A DNA stretch of 64,000 nt from positions 744,001 through 808,000 of the forward strand of contig NZ_CP168151.1 in the NCBI RefSeq assembly GCF_026913205.2. The letters run 5' to 3'. The notes under the pieces were generated by a model. It searched no databases, was not told the DNA's origin, and saw only the letters and a list, made by a program, of their open reading frames with translations. This DNA comes from Lentilactobacillus sp. SPB1-3 (GTDB lineage: Bacteria; Bacillota; Bacilli; Lactobacillales; Lactobacillaceae). The translations under genes and the position numbers were made by a program. Below are positions 37,130 to 46,966 of this stretch, one piece after another; position 1 is the stretch's first letter, and each line of letters begins with the position of its first letter.

Positions 37130-37158
37130 AGTATAGATGTCTTTGTGAAATAAAACAA
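37130..37158 (-). promoter_or_regulatory. lrgAB promoter
   Basis: On the minus strand: TTGTTT (37158-37153), 17-base spacer, TATACT (37135-37130). Confidence 0.6.
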
Positions 37159-37263
37159 CAGAAATGGCCTTTTGTTGGTGAATAAAGTGAATGTTTGAGC
37201 AATCCACGTACAAAATTCGCATAACATCTTATCGTTATGGTTTGTACTTAAACTTAAAGAACC

Positions 37264-37292
37264 TTGTATTTGTGCGTGACGGTTTGTATAAT
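37264..37292 (+). promoter_or_regulatory. tagO promoter
   Basis: TTGTAT (37264-37269), 17-base spacer, perfect TATAAT (37287-37292). Confidence 0.65.
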
Positions 37293-37324
37293 TTAGTTAT
37301 CACTGGATTGAGAGGTTTCACAAT

Positions 37325-38416
37325 TTGAGACTTGAAATAATTGTCACATTATTAGGTACCATGATTATCTCCGCGGTGTTAACACCGTTCGTCAGGCGAT
37401 TAGCTTTTAAAGTTGGTGCTGTTGATAAACCTAACGCCAGAAGGGTGAATAAAATTCCGATGCCAACCATTGGCGGGTTTGCAATCTTTTTAGCGTACAC
37501 CTTCTCAACGATGGTGTTATTAAGAAACCAGATGCCAACAAGGGAGTTATGGGGAATATTTGGTGGAGAAGTAATAATTATTTTAACTGGGCTTATTGAT
37601 GATATTTTCGAATTAAAACCCAGACAAAAAATGATTGGTATTTCTGCTGCCGCACTATGGGTTTATTTTTTTGCAGGCGTCCGTATGACAACTGTGACCT
37701 TACCTTTCTTCACGATTCATTTGGGTTGGCTCTCATTACCAATTACTTGGTTATGGATTGCTGCAATTACCAATGCAGTGAACTTGATTGATGGTTTGGA
37801 TGGTTTAGCAACTGGAGTTGGAATTATCGGTTTAACGACGATGGGAATCACTGGTATGTTCTTCCTTAATATCGGTAACATCTTCGTTTCAATCATGATC
37901 TTCACTCTGGTTGCTGCATGTATTGGCTTTTTGCCATATAACTTTTTCCCAGCCAGAATTTATTTGGGCGATACCGGAGCATTGTTCATTGGTTTCATGA
38001 TTTCAGTCTTTTCGTTGTTTGGGTTAAAAAACGCAACGTTTATTACAGTGTTGATTCCTGTAATGATTTTGGGAGTACCGATTACAGATACTGTATTTGC
38101 TATTTTCAGAAGGTTACTGAACCGTGAACCAATTTCGCATGCTGATAAGCGTCATTTACATCACCGCTTAATGCAAATGGGATTGACCCATCGACAAACT
38201 GTCTTGGTAATCTATGGAATTGCGTTGATCTTCTCGTTTATTTCATTACTATATCCGATATCAACATTGTGGGGTTCAGTCTTATTGACGATCGCATCCC
38301 TAGTCGGTTTGGAATTATTTGTCGAAACCATCGGGTTGATGGGCGAGTCACGCCAACCACTATTGAATGGTATTAAAAAACTCGTTAAGGATACAACTAG
38401 TAAGAGCAATCACTAA
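37325..38416 (+). CDS. tagO: undecaprenyl-phosphate GlcNAc-1-phosphate transferase
   Basis: Polyprenol-phosphate sugar-1-P transferase (TagO/WecA type) that starts wall teichoic acid or other envelope glycan synthesis. 363 residues, about 11 helices. Family cytoplasmic motifs are visible: VDKPNARRVNKIPMP, GLIDDIFELKP (Asp pair), NAVNLIDGLDGLA, LGDTGALFIGF and the His-rich HADKRHLHHRLMQMG. The start is TTG 37325 after GAGAGG. Divergent from lrgAB, with its own promoter. It could equally prime an exopolysaccharide or cell-wall polysaccharide. Confidence 0.92.
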   Translation: MRLEIIVTLLGTMIISAVLTPFVRRLAFKVGAVDKPNARRVNKIPMPTIGGFAIFLAYTFSTMVLLRNQMPTRELWGIFGGEVIIILTGLIDDIFELKPRQKMIGISAAALWVYFFAGVRMTTVTLPFFTIHLGWLSLPITWLWIAAITNAVNLIDGLDGLATGVGIIGLTTMGITGMFFLNIGNIFVSIMIFTLVAACIGFLPYNFFPARIYLGDTGALFIGFMISVFSLFGLKNATFITVLIPVMILGVPITDTVFAIFRRLLNREPISHADKRHLHHRLMQMGLTHRQTVLVIYGIALIFSFISLLYPISTLWGSVLLTIASLVGLELFVETIGLMGESRQPLLNGIKKLVKDTTSKSNH

Positions 38417-38430
38417 TAAAAGATAAAAAA

Positions 38431-38477
38431 TAACCCTCAGACATTTTCTTGAATTGATGTCTGAGGGTATTTTTTTA
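38431..38477. terminator. bidirectional terminator, tagO / yigZ
   Basis: ACCCTCAGACAT (38433-38444) pairs with ATGTCTGAGGGT (38457-38468), with A-run upstream and T-run downstream. Confidence 0.9.
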
Positions 38478-39116
38478 TTTGTTGTAATCAACTTCGAATA
38501 TTTCACTTCCACCAATCTTACTTTGAAATTGGTTAGCTAAAAGATTAGTTATTGATTCAAGAAACTGATCAACCTGTTCCTCGCTAACCGCCACTGAAAC
38601 TGTAACTTTATCAGTATAGTTGGTGTCTTTAATTGGATAACTATTTTCTTGTAAATAATAATTTAGTTTATCAAAGAGGGGATATTCAACAGTTAGCGCG
38701 ATAATTTTCTTATTAACTAATTGAACAATGCCAATGTTTTCAATCGCCTCTGAAGCAGAATTACTGTAAGCCCGTATCAATCCGCCAGCACCTAATTTAA
38801 TACCACCGAAGTATCTAGTGACCACAGCCAAGACATTTTTAACGTTATTCTTTTTTAAAACTTCCAGGATTGGAATACCGGCTGTTCCTGAAGGTTCGCC
38901 ATTGTCACTTTCGCGTTGAATTTCGTTGTTGTCACCAAGCACGTAGGCGTAGCAATTATGGTTGGCTTTAACGTTGTCATGACTAATTTGAGCGATTTGT
39001 TCCTTAGCATCATTTTTGTCTGTAATTCTTCTTAAATTACAAATGAATCTAGATTTCTTAATTTCTAGTTCATGAGTACTGTTATCTTTGATGGTTAGTA
39101 AAAGTTTGTCTGCCAA
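38475..39116 (-). CDS. yigZ: YigZ/IMPACT family protein (YvyE)
   Basis: Conserved two-domain protein. 213 residues: N-terminal IMPACT domain with KSRFICNL, DNGEPSGTAGIPIL and VVTRYFGGIKLGAGGLIRAYS, then a C-terminal ferredoxin-like DUF1949 region. Eukaryotic IMPACT affects GCN1; the bacterial role is not established. The start is TTG 39116 after ATGGAGCG. Back-to-back with comFA, as in many Firmicutes. Confidence 0.92.
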   Translation of the reverse strand: MADKLLLTIKDNSTHELEIKKSRFICNLRRITDKNDAKEQIAQISHDNVKANHNCYAYVLGDNNEIQRESDNGEPSGTAGIPILEVLKKNNVKNVLAVVTRYFGGIKLGAGGLIRAYSNSASEAIENIGIVQLVNKKIIALTVEYPLFDKLNYYLQENSYPIKDTNYTDKVTVSVAVSEEQVDQFLESITNLLANQFQSKIGGSEIFEVDYNK

Positions 39117-39164
39117 AATAAATTCGCTCCATTTTTACGTAATTAATTATTGAGGTGATGATAC

Positions 39165-40487
39165 ATTATTAATAGTATAGCAGAACTGTTTGGTCGCCAA
39201 TTAAACACACGTGGTTTATCGACCGAAATGCTAAAGTTGCAGCAAATACAGTTTCGACAGGCGATTTCATTTAACAAGCGAAAAGTGGTTTGCAATCGCT
39301 GCGGTTCGACCTTAGATAAACGGCTTGCCCGTTTACCTAACGATGATTATTACTGTTATTGTTGCATTCAACTTGGTCGGATGGACACGTTATCAAAGTT
39401 AGCGACGGTTCGGGAGCCAAATCAGTTCGAGAAAATTGACTGTCCACTACAATGGGATGGTCAACTAACTAATGACCAACAGAGATGTTCTAATAAAATC
39501 AAGCAAGTGATCCAAACAAATGGGTATCATTTGTTATGGGCCGTTACTGGTGCCGGGAAGACCGAGATGCTATTTGCTGGAATTGCCCAAGCGTTGGCAG
39601 AGGGGAAGCGGGTCGCACTTGCTTCACCCAGGATCGATGTAATCAATGAATTGCTTCCTAGATTTAAAGCGGCATTTCCAAGGACTGATATTTGTTTGCT
39701 TCATGGTCAAGTTGAGACAGGTTATCGATATTGTCAGTTGACGATTTGTACTACTCATCAATTAATGAAGTTTTATCGAGCCTTTGATGTGTTAGTCATT
39801 GATGAAGTGGACGTATTTCCGTATGCCGGTAATAAAATGCTGCATTATGCAGCAGATAAGGCCATTAAAACTAATGCGTGTCAGTTATACTTAACCGCTA
39901 CTCCGGATGACATATTAATGAAGCAAATTAAAAATAAGCAGATCGGAGTGAGCTATCTACCTAGAAGATACCACGGTTTTCCACTACCAGAGATCACTAC
40001 CGTCAAAATTAAAAAAATGCGGACTTTGATTGAAAAGAGAAAACTCCCTAAAACTATTATTGAAAAGATAGCCCAAATAATCGACACGCAAGCCCTATTG
40101 ATTTTTGTACCCAAAATTGCTGACCTCGCATCAGTGGCTGAAACTTTAAAGCGTGCTAATCCAAATTGGCGATCCACGACCGTGTATTCAGCGGACCCTG
40201 AACGAATTGAAAAAGTGCAGATGATGAGGGATGGTAAACTAGATTTTTTAATCACGACAACGATTTTGGAACGCGGCGTAACTTTTAAAAACCTGAGTGT
40301 GATAGTTATTAGTGCTGACAACGACATTTTTAGTGCTTCATCCCTCGTCCAAATCGCCGGAAGAGTAGGTAGAAATGCTGCTTTCCCAACTGGTAAGGTG
40401 ATTTTTTACATTGAACAGATAAATAGTTCGATTAAATCTGCCCAAGCGCAAATCAAAAAAATGAATGGTATGGCCAATGTCGATTGA
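39165..40487 (+). CDS. comFA: DNA-uptake helicase ComFA
   Basis: ATPase that drives single-stranded DNA through the ComEC channel during natural transformation. The protein has an N-terminal four-Cys zinc module (CNRCGS ... CYCC), Walker A AVTGAGKTEML, DEVD box and the C-terminal motif QIAGRVGR. The first ATG in frame is 39228, but it has no ribosome binding site and the conserved-looking LFGRQLNTRGLS lies before it. TGAGGTGAT (39151-39159) precedes ATT codons at 39165 and 39168, so an ATT start is proposed; the frame has a TGA at 39159. With ATT 39165 the product is 440 residues. Overlaps comFC. Confidence 0.85.
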   Translation: MINSIAELFGRQLNTRGLSTEMLKLQQIQFRQAISFNKRKVVCNRCGSTLDKRLARLPNDDYYCYCCIQLGRMDTLSKLATVREPNQFEKIDCPLQWDGQLTNDQQRCSNKIKQVIQTNGYHLLWAVTGAGKTEMLFAGIAQALAEGKRVALASPRIDVINELLPRFKAAFPRTDICLLHGQVETGYRYCQLTICTTHQLMKFYRAFDVLVIDEVDVFPYAGNKMLHYAADKAIKTNACQLYLTATPDDILMKQIKNKQIGVSYLPRRYHGFPLPEITTVKIKKMRTLIEKRKLPKTIIEKIAQIIDTQALLIFVPKIADLASVAETLKRANPNWRSTTVYSADPERIEKVQMMRDGKLDFLITTTILERGVTFKNLSVIVISADNDIFSASSLVQIAGRVGRNAAFPTGKVIFYIEQINSSIKSAQAQIKKMNGMANVD

Positions 40488-41175
40488 ACACTGTTTATTA
40501 TGCGGAGATCATTTGCCACCGATATTTGAGTTAAATGATATTTTTTCGCTAAAATCGACTACGAAGCAGTTTTGTTGCCAGAATTGTTGGCATCATTTTA
40601 GAAACTTACAACAATGTCCAGTATGTAAAGACTGTGGGCGCCTGATGGAGACTAACACTATATGTCACGATTGCCAGAAATGGAATGATCAAAACAGTGT
40701 TTTTGTTAATACGGCGATGTTTGAGTATGATGAATTCATGAAAGAATTTATGTATCAATATAAGTTCAATGGTGACTACCGATTAAGATTGATTTTTGCT
40801 ACATGCATTAAAGATTTTATAAGGTCTCATTTTAAAAAGACAAACTTGGTAGTCGTCCCCATCCCAGTATCAATGACTACCATGAATACGCGAGGGTTTA
40901 ATCAAGTTTGTGGCTTGTTAGAATATGTAAACTATCAAGAATGTCTAACGGTTAAAAGCATCGACAAACCGCTTCAATCACATAAGAATCGTCAAGGCAG
41001 ATTATCGACTGCTCAGCCGTTTGAGCTTATAAATTCTACCACGAAAAATTTAGCAGGGAAAAACATTTTAATTGTGGATGATGTGTACACTACTGGAACC
41101 ACTATTAGGCATGCTGTTAAAGCATTAGAGGAGGTTCATCCGGCGAGTATTTTGGGGATGACTCTATCAAGATGA
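40477..41175 (+). CDS. comFC: competence protein ComFC
   Basis: Phosphoribosyltransferase-fold protein required for DNA uptake, working with ComFA. 232 residues from ATG 40477 (ATG 40465 is also in frame). Zinc-type Cys pairs CLLC, CCQNC, CPVCKDC occupy the N-terminal half; the PRPP-binding loop ILIVDDVYTTGTT is near residue 205. The gene overlaps the end of comFA by 11 bases, implying coupled translation. No late competence promoter (ComX-box) was confirmed. Confidence 0.92.
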   Translation: MSIEHCLLCGDHLPPIFELNDIFSLKSTTKQFCCQNCWHHFRNLQQCPVCKDCGRLMETNTICHDCQKWNDQNSVFVNTAMFEYDEFMKEFMYQYKFNGDYRLRLIFATCIKDFIRSHFKKTNLVVVPIPVSMTTMNTRGFNQVCGLLEYVNYQECLTVKSIDKPLQSHKNRQGRLSTAQPFELINSTTKNLAGKNILIVDDVYTTGTTIRHAVKALEEVHPASILGMTLSR

Positions 41176-41195
41176 TAGCGTTTTAGTTATTATTA

Positions 41196-41224
41196 TTGTT
41201 AATTTTCTAACTTTAATCTATACT
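41196..41224 (+). promoter_or_regulatory. hpf promoter
   Basis: TTGTTA (41196-41201), 17-base spacer, TATACT (41219-41224). Confidence 0.6.
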
Positions 41225-41300
41225 TTAGTTGTAGCCAATGATTGGATGGTAAAAATGTCATTGGACCATTAAACTGTTGATGGCGAAGGGAGAGAGTGTT

Positions 41301-41873
41301 ATGTTAGATTTTAACATTCGAGGAGAAAACATTGAAGTAACGCAGGCAATTCGTGAGTATGTTGAAAAGCGAATTAGCAAGTTAGAGAAGTACTTTGAAA
41401 GTGATGTGAAAAACATCGCTCACGTAAACTTGAAAGTATATCCGAACAAGCAGGCTAAAGTAGAAGTAACCATTCCTTTACCATACTTGACTCTACGTGC
41501 AGAAGAGATGTCCAATGATCTTTATGCTAGTATCGATTTGGTAACTGATAAGCTAGAGAGACAGATTAGAAAGTACAAGACTAAGGTAAATCGTAAGTCT
41601 CGTGAAAAAGGATTCAAGAACTTAGAGTTTGCTTCTGCAGACCAAGATGTTTCTACTGATTCAGATGACTCAGATGCAACTACGGATTCAACTTTTGAAG
41701 TTGTTAGAAATAAGCGAGTTTCATTGAAGCCAATGGATAACGAAGAAGCTATCTTGCAAATGGATATGCTGGGTCATGATTTCTTTATCTATGAAGATGC
41801 TGAAACATCCGAAATTGACATTGTATATCGTCGTAATGATGGTCGTTATGGTTTGATTGAAACTGGCGACTAG
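41301..41873 (+). CDS. hpf: long-form ribosome hibernation promoting factor
   Basis: Binds the 30S decoding region and dimerises ribosomes into inactive 100S particles in stationary phase. 190 residues: N-terminal RaiA/HPF domain (FNIRGENIEVTQAIREYVEKRI), an acidic linker (SADQDVSTDSDDSDAT) and the C-terminal dimerisation domain (FEVVRNKRVSLKPMDNEEAI). The start is ATG 41301 after AGGGAGAGAG; the in-frame start at 41277 lies before that site. Own promoter and terminator. Confidence 0.95.
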   Translation: MLDFNIRGENIEVTQAIREYVEKRISKLEKYFESDVKNIAHVNLKVYPNKQAKVEVTIPLPYLTLRAEEMSNDLYASIDLVTDKLERQIRKYKTKVNRKSREKGFKNLEFASADQDVSTDSDDSDATTDSTFEVVRNKRVSLKPMDNEEAILQMDMLGHDFFIYEDAETSEIDIVYRRNDGRYGLIETGD

Positions 41874-41896
41874 ACAATAATAAAACATGCACTATA

Positions 41897-41942
41897 ATAA
41901 TAAAGAGCTGCGACATTGTTTGTCGCAGCTCTTTATTATAGT
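41897..41942 (+). terminator. terminator after hpf
   Basis: 19-bp perfect stem ATAATAAAGAGCTGCGACA (41897-41915) with its complement at 41921-41939, loop TTGTT. Only a short U-tract follows within the stem end. Confidence 0.85.
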
Positions 41943-42098
41943 TGTAAATTGTGTCATTGAATTGTGATGACAATTTATCCATGTTTATGTTTTAAATGTT
42001 TTCATGAAATGATACAATTAATAAGTATGTAATTGATGATAACGAGGAATTTATAAAATCCAATCAAGAATTTGTTATGCAGAAAGGGAATTTATTAG

Positions 42099-44462
42099 AT
42101 GCGAAATGTCTTAAAGAAATGGGTCGAAAGTGATAAACATGAACTTAGACGACTCAGTAAATTGGCCGATCAAGTTGGGTCATACTCTAAAGAATATCGT
42201 GAGTTAAGTGATGCTGATCTTCAAGCAAAAACTCCCGAATTAAAACAACGTTATGCCGATGGTGAAACGTTGGATGATTTATTACCCGAAGCCTTTGCTG
42301 TTGCTCGGGAAGGTGCTAAGCGTGTCTTAGGCCTTTATCCATTCCACGTTCAAATCATGGGAGGAATCGTTCTTCATGAAGGTAACATTGCTGAAATGAA
42401 GACTGGTGAAGGAAAGACGCTTACTGCTACTATGCCCGTTTATTTGAACGCTTTAGCTGGTAAGGGTGTCCACGTTGTTACTGTTAACGAATATTTGTCT
42501 CAACGTGATGCTACTGAAATGGGTGAACTTTACAACTGGTTAGGATTAACCGTTGGAGTTAACCTTGCTGAAAAGAACTCAGATGAAAAACGTGAAGCAT
42601 ATGCTGCTGATATCACTTATTCAACTAACAGTGAAATCGGTTTTGATTATCTTCGTGATAACATGGTGGCTTACAAGGAAGAAATGGTTCAACGTCCATT
42701 AAGCTTTGCTATTGTGGATGAAGTGGATTCAATCTTAATTGATGAAGCTAGAACTCCATTGATCATTTCAGGTCAAGCTACTGGAACTTCACAGTTATAC
42801 CAAACCACTGATCAATTCGCCAAGACTCTTCATGAAGGCGAAGACTTCAAAGTTGATTTAGAGACTAAGACAGTTTCATTAACTGATAAGGGAATTGAAA
42901 AGGGTGAGAAGTACTTCAACCTTACTAACTTGTATGATACCGATAATACAGCTTTGACCCACCATTTGGATCAAGCATTGCGAGCTAACTTCATCATGCT
43001 TCGTGATAAAGATTACGTGGTTCAAGAAGATGAAGTTTTGATCGTTGATTCATTTACTGGACGTATTATGGATGGTCGTCGTTTCTCAGACGGTCTTCAC
43101 CAAGCAATCGAAGCCAAGGAAGGCGTTACTATCCAAGAGGAAAGTAAGACCATGGCTAACATTACTTACCAAAACATGTTCAGAATGTACAAAAAGCTTG
43201 CTGGTATGACTGGTACTGCCAAGACTGAAGCAGAAGAATTCCGTGAAATTTACAATATGGAAGTTATTTCTGTACCTACCAACAAGCCAGTCGTTCGGAT
43301 TGACGAACCTGATGTTCTATATCCAAACCTTCAAACTAAATTTGATGCGGTAGTTAACAAAATTAAAGAATTGCATGAGAAGGGTCAACCAATGTTGATT
43401 GGTACTGTTGCGGTTGAAACTTCTGAATATCTTTCTCAACGATTAGATCAAGAAAATATTCCTCATGTGGTCTTGAACGCTAAGAACCATGCTCGAGAAG
43501 CCGAAATTGTTACTAATGCCGGTCAAAAGGGCGCTGTTACTATTGCTACCAACATGGCTGGTCGTGGTACTGATATTAAATTAGGACCTGGCGTAGTTGA
43601 ACTTGGTGGTTTAGCTGTTATTGGTACTGAAAGACATGAGTCTCGAAGAATTGATAACCAACTTCGTGGACGTGCCGGTCGTCAAGGTGATCCAGGATTG
43701 TCACAATTCTACCTATCACTTGAAGATGACTTGATGCTTCGTTTTGGTTCTGAAAGAATTAAGAACTTCTTGGAACGTATGAATGTTGAGGGCGATGATG
43801 CAGTTATTCGTTCACGAATGATTACTAGACAAGTTGAATCAGCTCAAAAACGAGTTGAAGGTAATAACTACGATTCACGTAAAAACGTGCTTCAATACGA
43901 TGATGTTATGAGACAACAACGTGAAGTTATTTACGGTGAACGACAAGAAGTTATCGAACAAGATAAGTCTCTTAAATGGGTAATTATGCCAATGATCGAA
44001 AGAACTGTCGGCAGAATTGTTGATCTTCATACTCAAGGAGATACTGAGGATTGGGATCTACAAACCATCCTTGATTTTGCAATTTCTGCAATGGTTAATC
44101 CAGATCAAGTTTCTTTGGATGACTTTAAGAACAAGTCAGCTGATGAAATTAAGAGCTTCTTAATGGGATTAGCTAACAAAGTATACGACGAGAAGAAAGA
44201 AGCATTATACGATGAATCACAAATGCTTGAATTCGAAAAAGTTGTTATCCTTCGAGTAGTTGATTCCCATTGGACTGATCATATTGATATGATGGATCAA
44301 TTGAGACAATCAATTGGACTTCGTGGTTATGGTCAACAAAACCCATTGGTTGAATACCAACGTGAAGGTTTCAAGATGTTTGAAGAAATGATTGCTGATA
44401 TTGATTATGATGCAACCAGATTATTCATGAAGGCTGAAATCAAACAAAATATGCAACGTTAA
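42099..44462 (+). CDS. secA: preprotein translocase ATPase SecA
   Basis: Motor of Sec-dependent export. 787 residues with Walker [12 protein letters not shown] (GEGKT at 103-107), DEVD box, the preprotein cross-linking domain, NBD2 motifs ([31 protein letters not shown]) and the helical scaffold/wing. The C-terminus stops at KQNMQR, so the zinc-binding SecB tail present in many SecA proteins is absent, as in several lactobacilli. The ATG is preceded by AGAAAGGGA. It supplies export for the secreted proteins of the window. Confidence 0.97.
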   Translation: MRNVLKKWVESDKHELRRLSKLADQVGSYSKEYRELSDADLQAKTPELKQRYADGETLDDLLPEAFAVAREGAKRVLGLYPFHVQIMGGIVLHEGNIAEMKTGEGKTLTATMPVYLNALAGKGVHVVTVNEYLSQRDATEMGELYNWLGLTVGVNLAEKNSDEKREAYAADITYSTNSEIGFDYLRDNMVAYKEEMVQRPLSFAIVDEVDSILIDEARTPLIISGQATGTSQLYQTTDQFAKTLHEGEDFKVDLETKTVSLTDKGIEKGEKYFNLTNLYDTDNTALTHHLDQALRANFIMLRDKDYVVQEDEVLIVDSFTGRIMDGRRFSDGLHQAIEAKEGVTIQEESKTMANITYQNMFRMYKKLAGMTGTAKTEAEEFREIYNMEVISVPTNKPVVRIDEPDVLYPNLQTKFDAVVNKIKELHEKGQPMLIGTVAVETSEYLSQRLDQENIPHVVLNAKNHAREAEIVTNAGQKGAVTIATNMAGRGTDIKLGPGVVELGGLAVIGTERHESRRIDNQLRGRAGRQGDPGLSQFYLSLEDDLMLRFGSERIKNFLERMNVEGDDAVIRSRMITRQVESAQKRVEGNNYDSRKNVLQYDDVMRQQREVIYGERQEVIEQDKSLKWVIMPMIERTVGRIVDLHTQGDTEDWDLQTILDFAISAMVNPDQVSLDDFKNKSADEIKSFLMGLANKVYDEKKEALYDESQMLEFEKVVILRVVDSHWTDHIDMMDQLRQSIGLRGYGQQNPLVEYQREGFKMFEEMIADIDYDATRLFMKAEIKQNMQR

Positions 44463-44526
44463 TCCGACTAAAGAATCCAGGCAATTATGTTTGGATTCTT
44501 TGTTTTAAAAAGGAATGGTGACCAGA

Positions 44527-45649
44527 ATGGTTTTCGAAATAAATGATGCCAAAAAACAATTAGCTGATATGCAACAAGCCATCGCCGGCTTTAGGAGGTC
44601 ACTTTGACTTTGATGCTTTAAGTGAAAGCATTGAAATTAATGAGTCAAAGATGGCAGAACCTGGTTTTTGGGATAACCAACAGACTGCTCAAGGATTGAT
44701 TGATGAAACCAACCAGATGAAAACTAAGGTTGATAGTTACACTCAATTAAAGAACGAGAGTGATGAGTTAGCTGTCATGCTCGAATTACTTGCCGAAGAT
44801 GACGATCCGGACATGGTCAGCGAGTATGAAGCGGCTCAATCTAAATTAGCGAGTGAACTTGATAAATATCAATTACAATTGCTATTGAATGAACAATACG
44901 ATCACAATAATGCCATTCTTGAAATTCATCCTGGAGCAGGTGGTACTGAATCACAAGATTGGGGTTCCATGCTGTTAAGAATGTACAATCGTTGGGCAGA
45001 AGCTCACGATTTTAAAGTTGAAATTTTGGATTATCAAGCCGGTGATGTTGCTGGAATCAGCAGTGTTTCATTGTTGGTTTCTGGAGCGGATGCCTATGGT
45101 TATCTTAGATCAGAGAAGGGTGTTCACCGACTAGTTAGAATTTCGCCATTTGATTCAGCAGCTCGGCGTCATACTTCATTTGCTTCAGTTGATGTGATGC
45201 CAGAGTTAAACGATGATGTAGAAATTGAAATCAATCCTGATGATCTAAGGGTTGACGTTTATCGTTCAAGTGGAGCCGGTGGACAGCATATTAATAAGAC
45301 TTCTTCAGCTGTGCGAATTACTCATTTGCCAACAGGAATCGTGGTTGCGAGTCAGGCTCAAAGATCTCAATTACAAAACCGGGAAACGGCAATGAACATG
45401 TTGAAGTCAAAGTTGTATGAACTAGAAGAACAGAAAAAGGCTGAAGAGAAGGCCAAAATTGAGGGTGAACAGCTAGAAATCGGCTGGGGTTCTCAAATTA
45501 GGTCGTATGTATTTCATCCTTATTCAATGGTCAAAGACCATCGAACAAATTATGAAACATCTAATACCAGTGCAGTCATGGATGGAGATTTAGATCCATT
45601 CATCAATGCTTATCTGCAATGGAAACTTGCCCAACAAAATCCAGATTAA
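44527..45649 (+). CDS. prfB: peptide chain release factor 2 (programmed +1 frameshift)
   Basis: Recognises UGA and UAA. Reading frame 0 runs from ATG 44527 for 26 codons to TGA 44605-44607; skipping T44605 continues in +1 to TAA 45649, giving 373 residues. The shift site is CTT-TGA-C, with the internal Shine-Dalgarno AGGAGG (44593-44598) three bases upstream, the classic RF2 autoregulation. The RF2 landmarks are [13 protein letters not shown] (anticodon-like tripeptide) and GGQ at residues 251-253. Located after secA, as in Bacillus. Confidence 0.96.
44593..44608 (+). promoter_or_regulatory. programmed +1 frameshift element in prfB
   Basis: AGGAGG-TCA-CTT-TGA-C: an internal Shine-Dalgarno three bases before the slippery CTT, followed by the in-frame UGA recognised by RF2 itself. 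Low RF2 favours slippage to +1 and full-length product. Confidence 0.95.
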
Positions 45650-45661
45650 TTAAAATAAGTC

Positions 45662-45699
45662 GCCCATTCCATTTTGATATGGAGTGGGGGGCTTTTTTT
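45662..45699 (+). terminator. terminator after prfB
   Basis: CCATTCCAT pairs with ATGGAGTGG (G-T allowed) around TTTTGAT, followed by GGGGC and seven Ts. Confidence 0.75.
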
Positions 45700-45795
45700 G
45701 TTAAAGTCACAATATAATAGCTAACCGTCGATTTGGGCGTTACTTAAAATATGGACAATGCTATACTTAAACTAAACTAATTAGGGGAAATTAAA

Positions 45796-46953
45796 ATGAG
45801 AATTGTATTTTTGTTCCTCTTCTTCTTACTACAACCAGCTCTTTGGTTGACGGTAATTAGAAGCGGTATTTTATTTCTTTCCAGAGTCAGACGTGAAAGA
45901 AAACTATTTAGATCGGCAATATTTGAGGACTTTTTTGAAGGTCGCCATTTATTAAGAAGCACATTGATTTGCGGAGTTATTGCCTCACTATTGGGGTTAT
46001 TGTTGGTGAACATTTCGGCCAAGTGGGTCATGGTATACATAGTAATTGAATTGATTAGTGTGGTTATTTTGTCGTTTACCAGTCTACCAATTACTTTGAT
46101 TACAGTGACTGGATTATTAGTGACGTTCTTAGCTATTCCAAACAATTTCTTTGGTTTACACTTATTATCCTCGGGGTTAAGCACGTCATTACAATCAGTC
46201 CCAGTAGCTAATTTAGTGGCCATTCTTGGCATCACATTGTTGCTAAATGGAATATTCGTGACCGTTAACGGTGGCAAATATCCATCCCCAATAATTGATC
46301 GTAACAAACGGAATACTCGTATCGCTAAGTTCCGTTTTAATGAATCTGCAGTTGTTCCAATGTTGTTACTAGTTCCAGGTAACTGGTTTGAAAGTCATTT
46401 GGCTTTCTGGCCAGTCTTTAATTACGCTGGTCATTCTTACACATTATTGATATTGCCATTACTGCTTGGCCTGAGATTCACTGTCAGGCGGGGCGTGTTT
46501 AGCACTATGCTGACTAAAGTTGCCCATGCAACGATGATTGTCGGGGTTATCGGACTAATTGGCGCGGTCGTCTCTCAATTCATTCCTGCAGCCGGAGTTT
46601 ACATTTTGGCAGCGGTTTGGGTAATCTATGTCATTAGTTTGATAACCATTAAAATGCAGGATCGCCGTATTGAGTTTGAATATAGTGAAGTCATGGACGG
46701 AGTTCGAGTATTGGGTATTAAGCCGGTAACACCAGCTTCTAAGATGAATCTTGAAATTGGGGACATCATTTTAGAAGTCAATGGTGAGCCGGTAACCAAC
46801 GAATCTGATTTATATCGAGCAATCTCGAAAAACTCCACGTATTCTAAGCTTAAAGTTAAGGATCGTAACGACCAACTTAAAATTACAGAAACAGCTATTT
46901 TTAAAAATTCACCGCATGAAATTGGTATTAAGACATATTCAGATTATGAATAA
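45796..46953 (+). CDS. PDZ-domain polytopic membrane protein, MinJ-like
   Basis: Integral membrane protein with about eight helices (residues 1-285) and a C-terminal cytoplasmic PDZ domain (about residues 295-370; VLGIKPVTPASKMNLEIGD, LEVNGEPV). The architecture and position after secA-prfB match MinJ (YvjD) of Bacillus, which links DivIVA to MinD in septum placement. No protease active-site motif is seen. 385 residues; ATG after AGGGGAAA. It ends 13 bases before phoP, so it may be cotranscribed with the two-component genes. Confidence 0.75.
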   Translation: MRIVFLFLFFLLQPALWLTVIRSGILFLSRVRRERKLFRSAIFEDFFEGRHLLRSTLICGVIASLLGLLLVNISAKWVMVYIVIELISVVILSFTSLPITLITVTGLLVTFLAIPNNFFGLHLLSSGLSTSLQSVPVANLVAILGITLLLNGIFVTVNGGKYPSPIIDRNKRNTRIAKFRFNESAVVPMLLLVPGNWFESHLAFWPVFNYAGHSYTLLILPLLLGLRFTVRRGVFSTMLTKVAHATMIVGVIGLIGAVVSQFIPAAGVYILAAVWVIYVISLITIKMQDRRIEFEYSEVMDGVRVLGIKPVTPASKMNLEIGDIILEVNGEPVTNESDLYRAISKNSTYSKLKVKDRNDQLKITETAIFKNSPHEIGIKTYSDYE

Positions 46954-46966
46954 TGAGGGCTAAACT

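Noticed and set aside
42099-44462. SecA ending without a zinc-binding tail, as if truncated.
   Set aside because: A 787-residue SecA lacking this tail is common in lactobacilli; the stop is followed by normal spacing to prfB.
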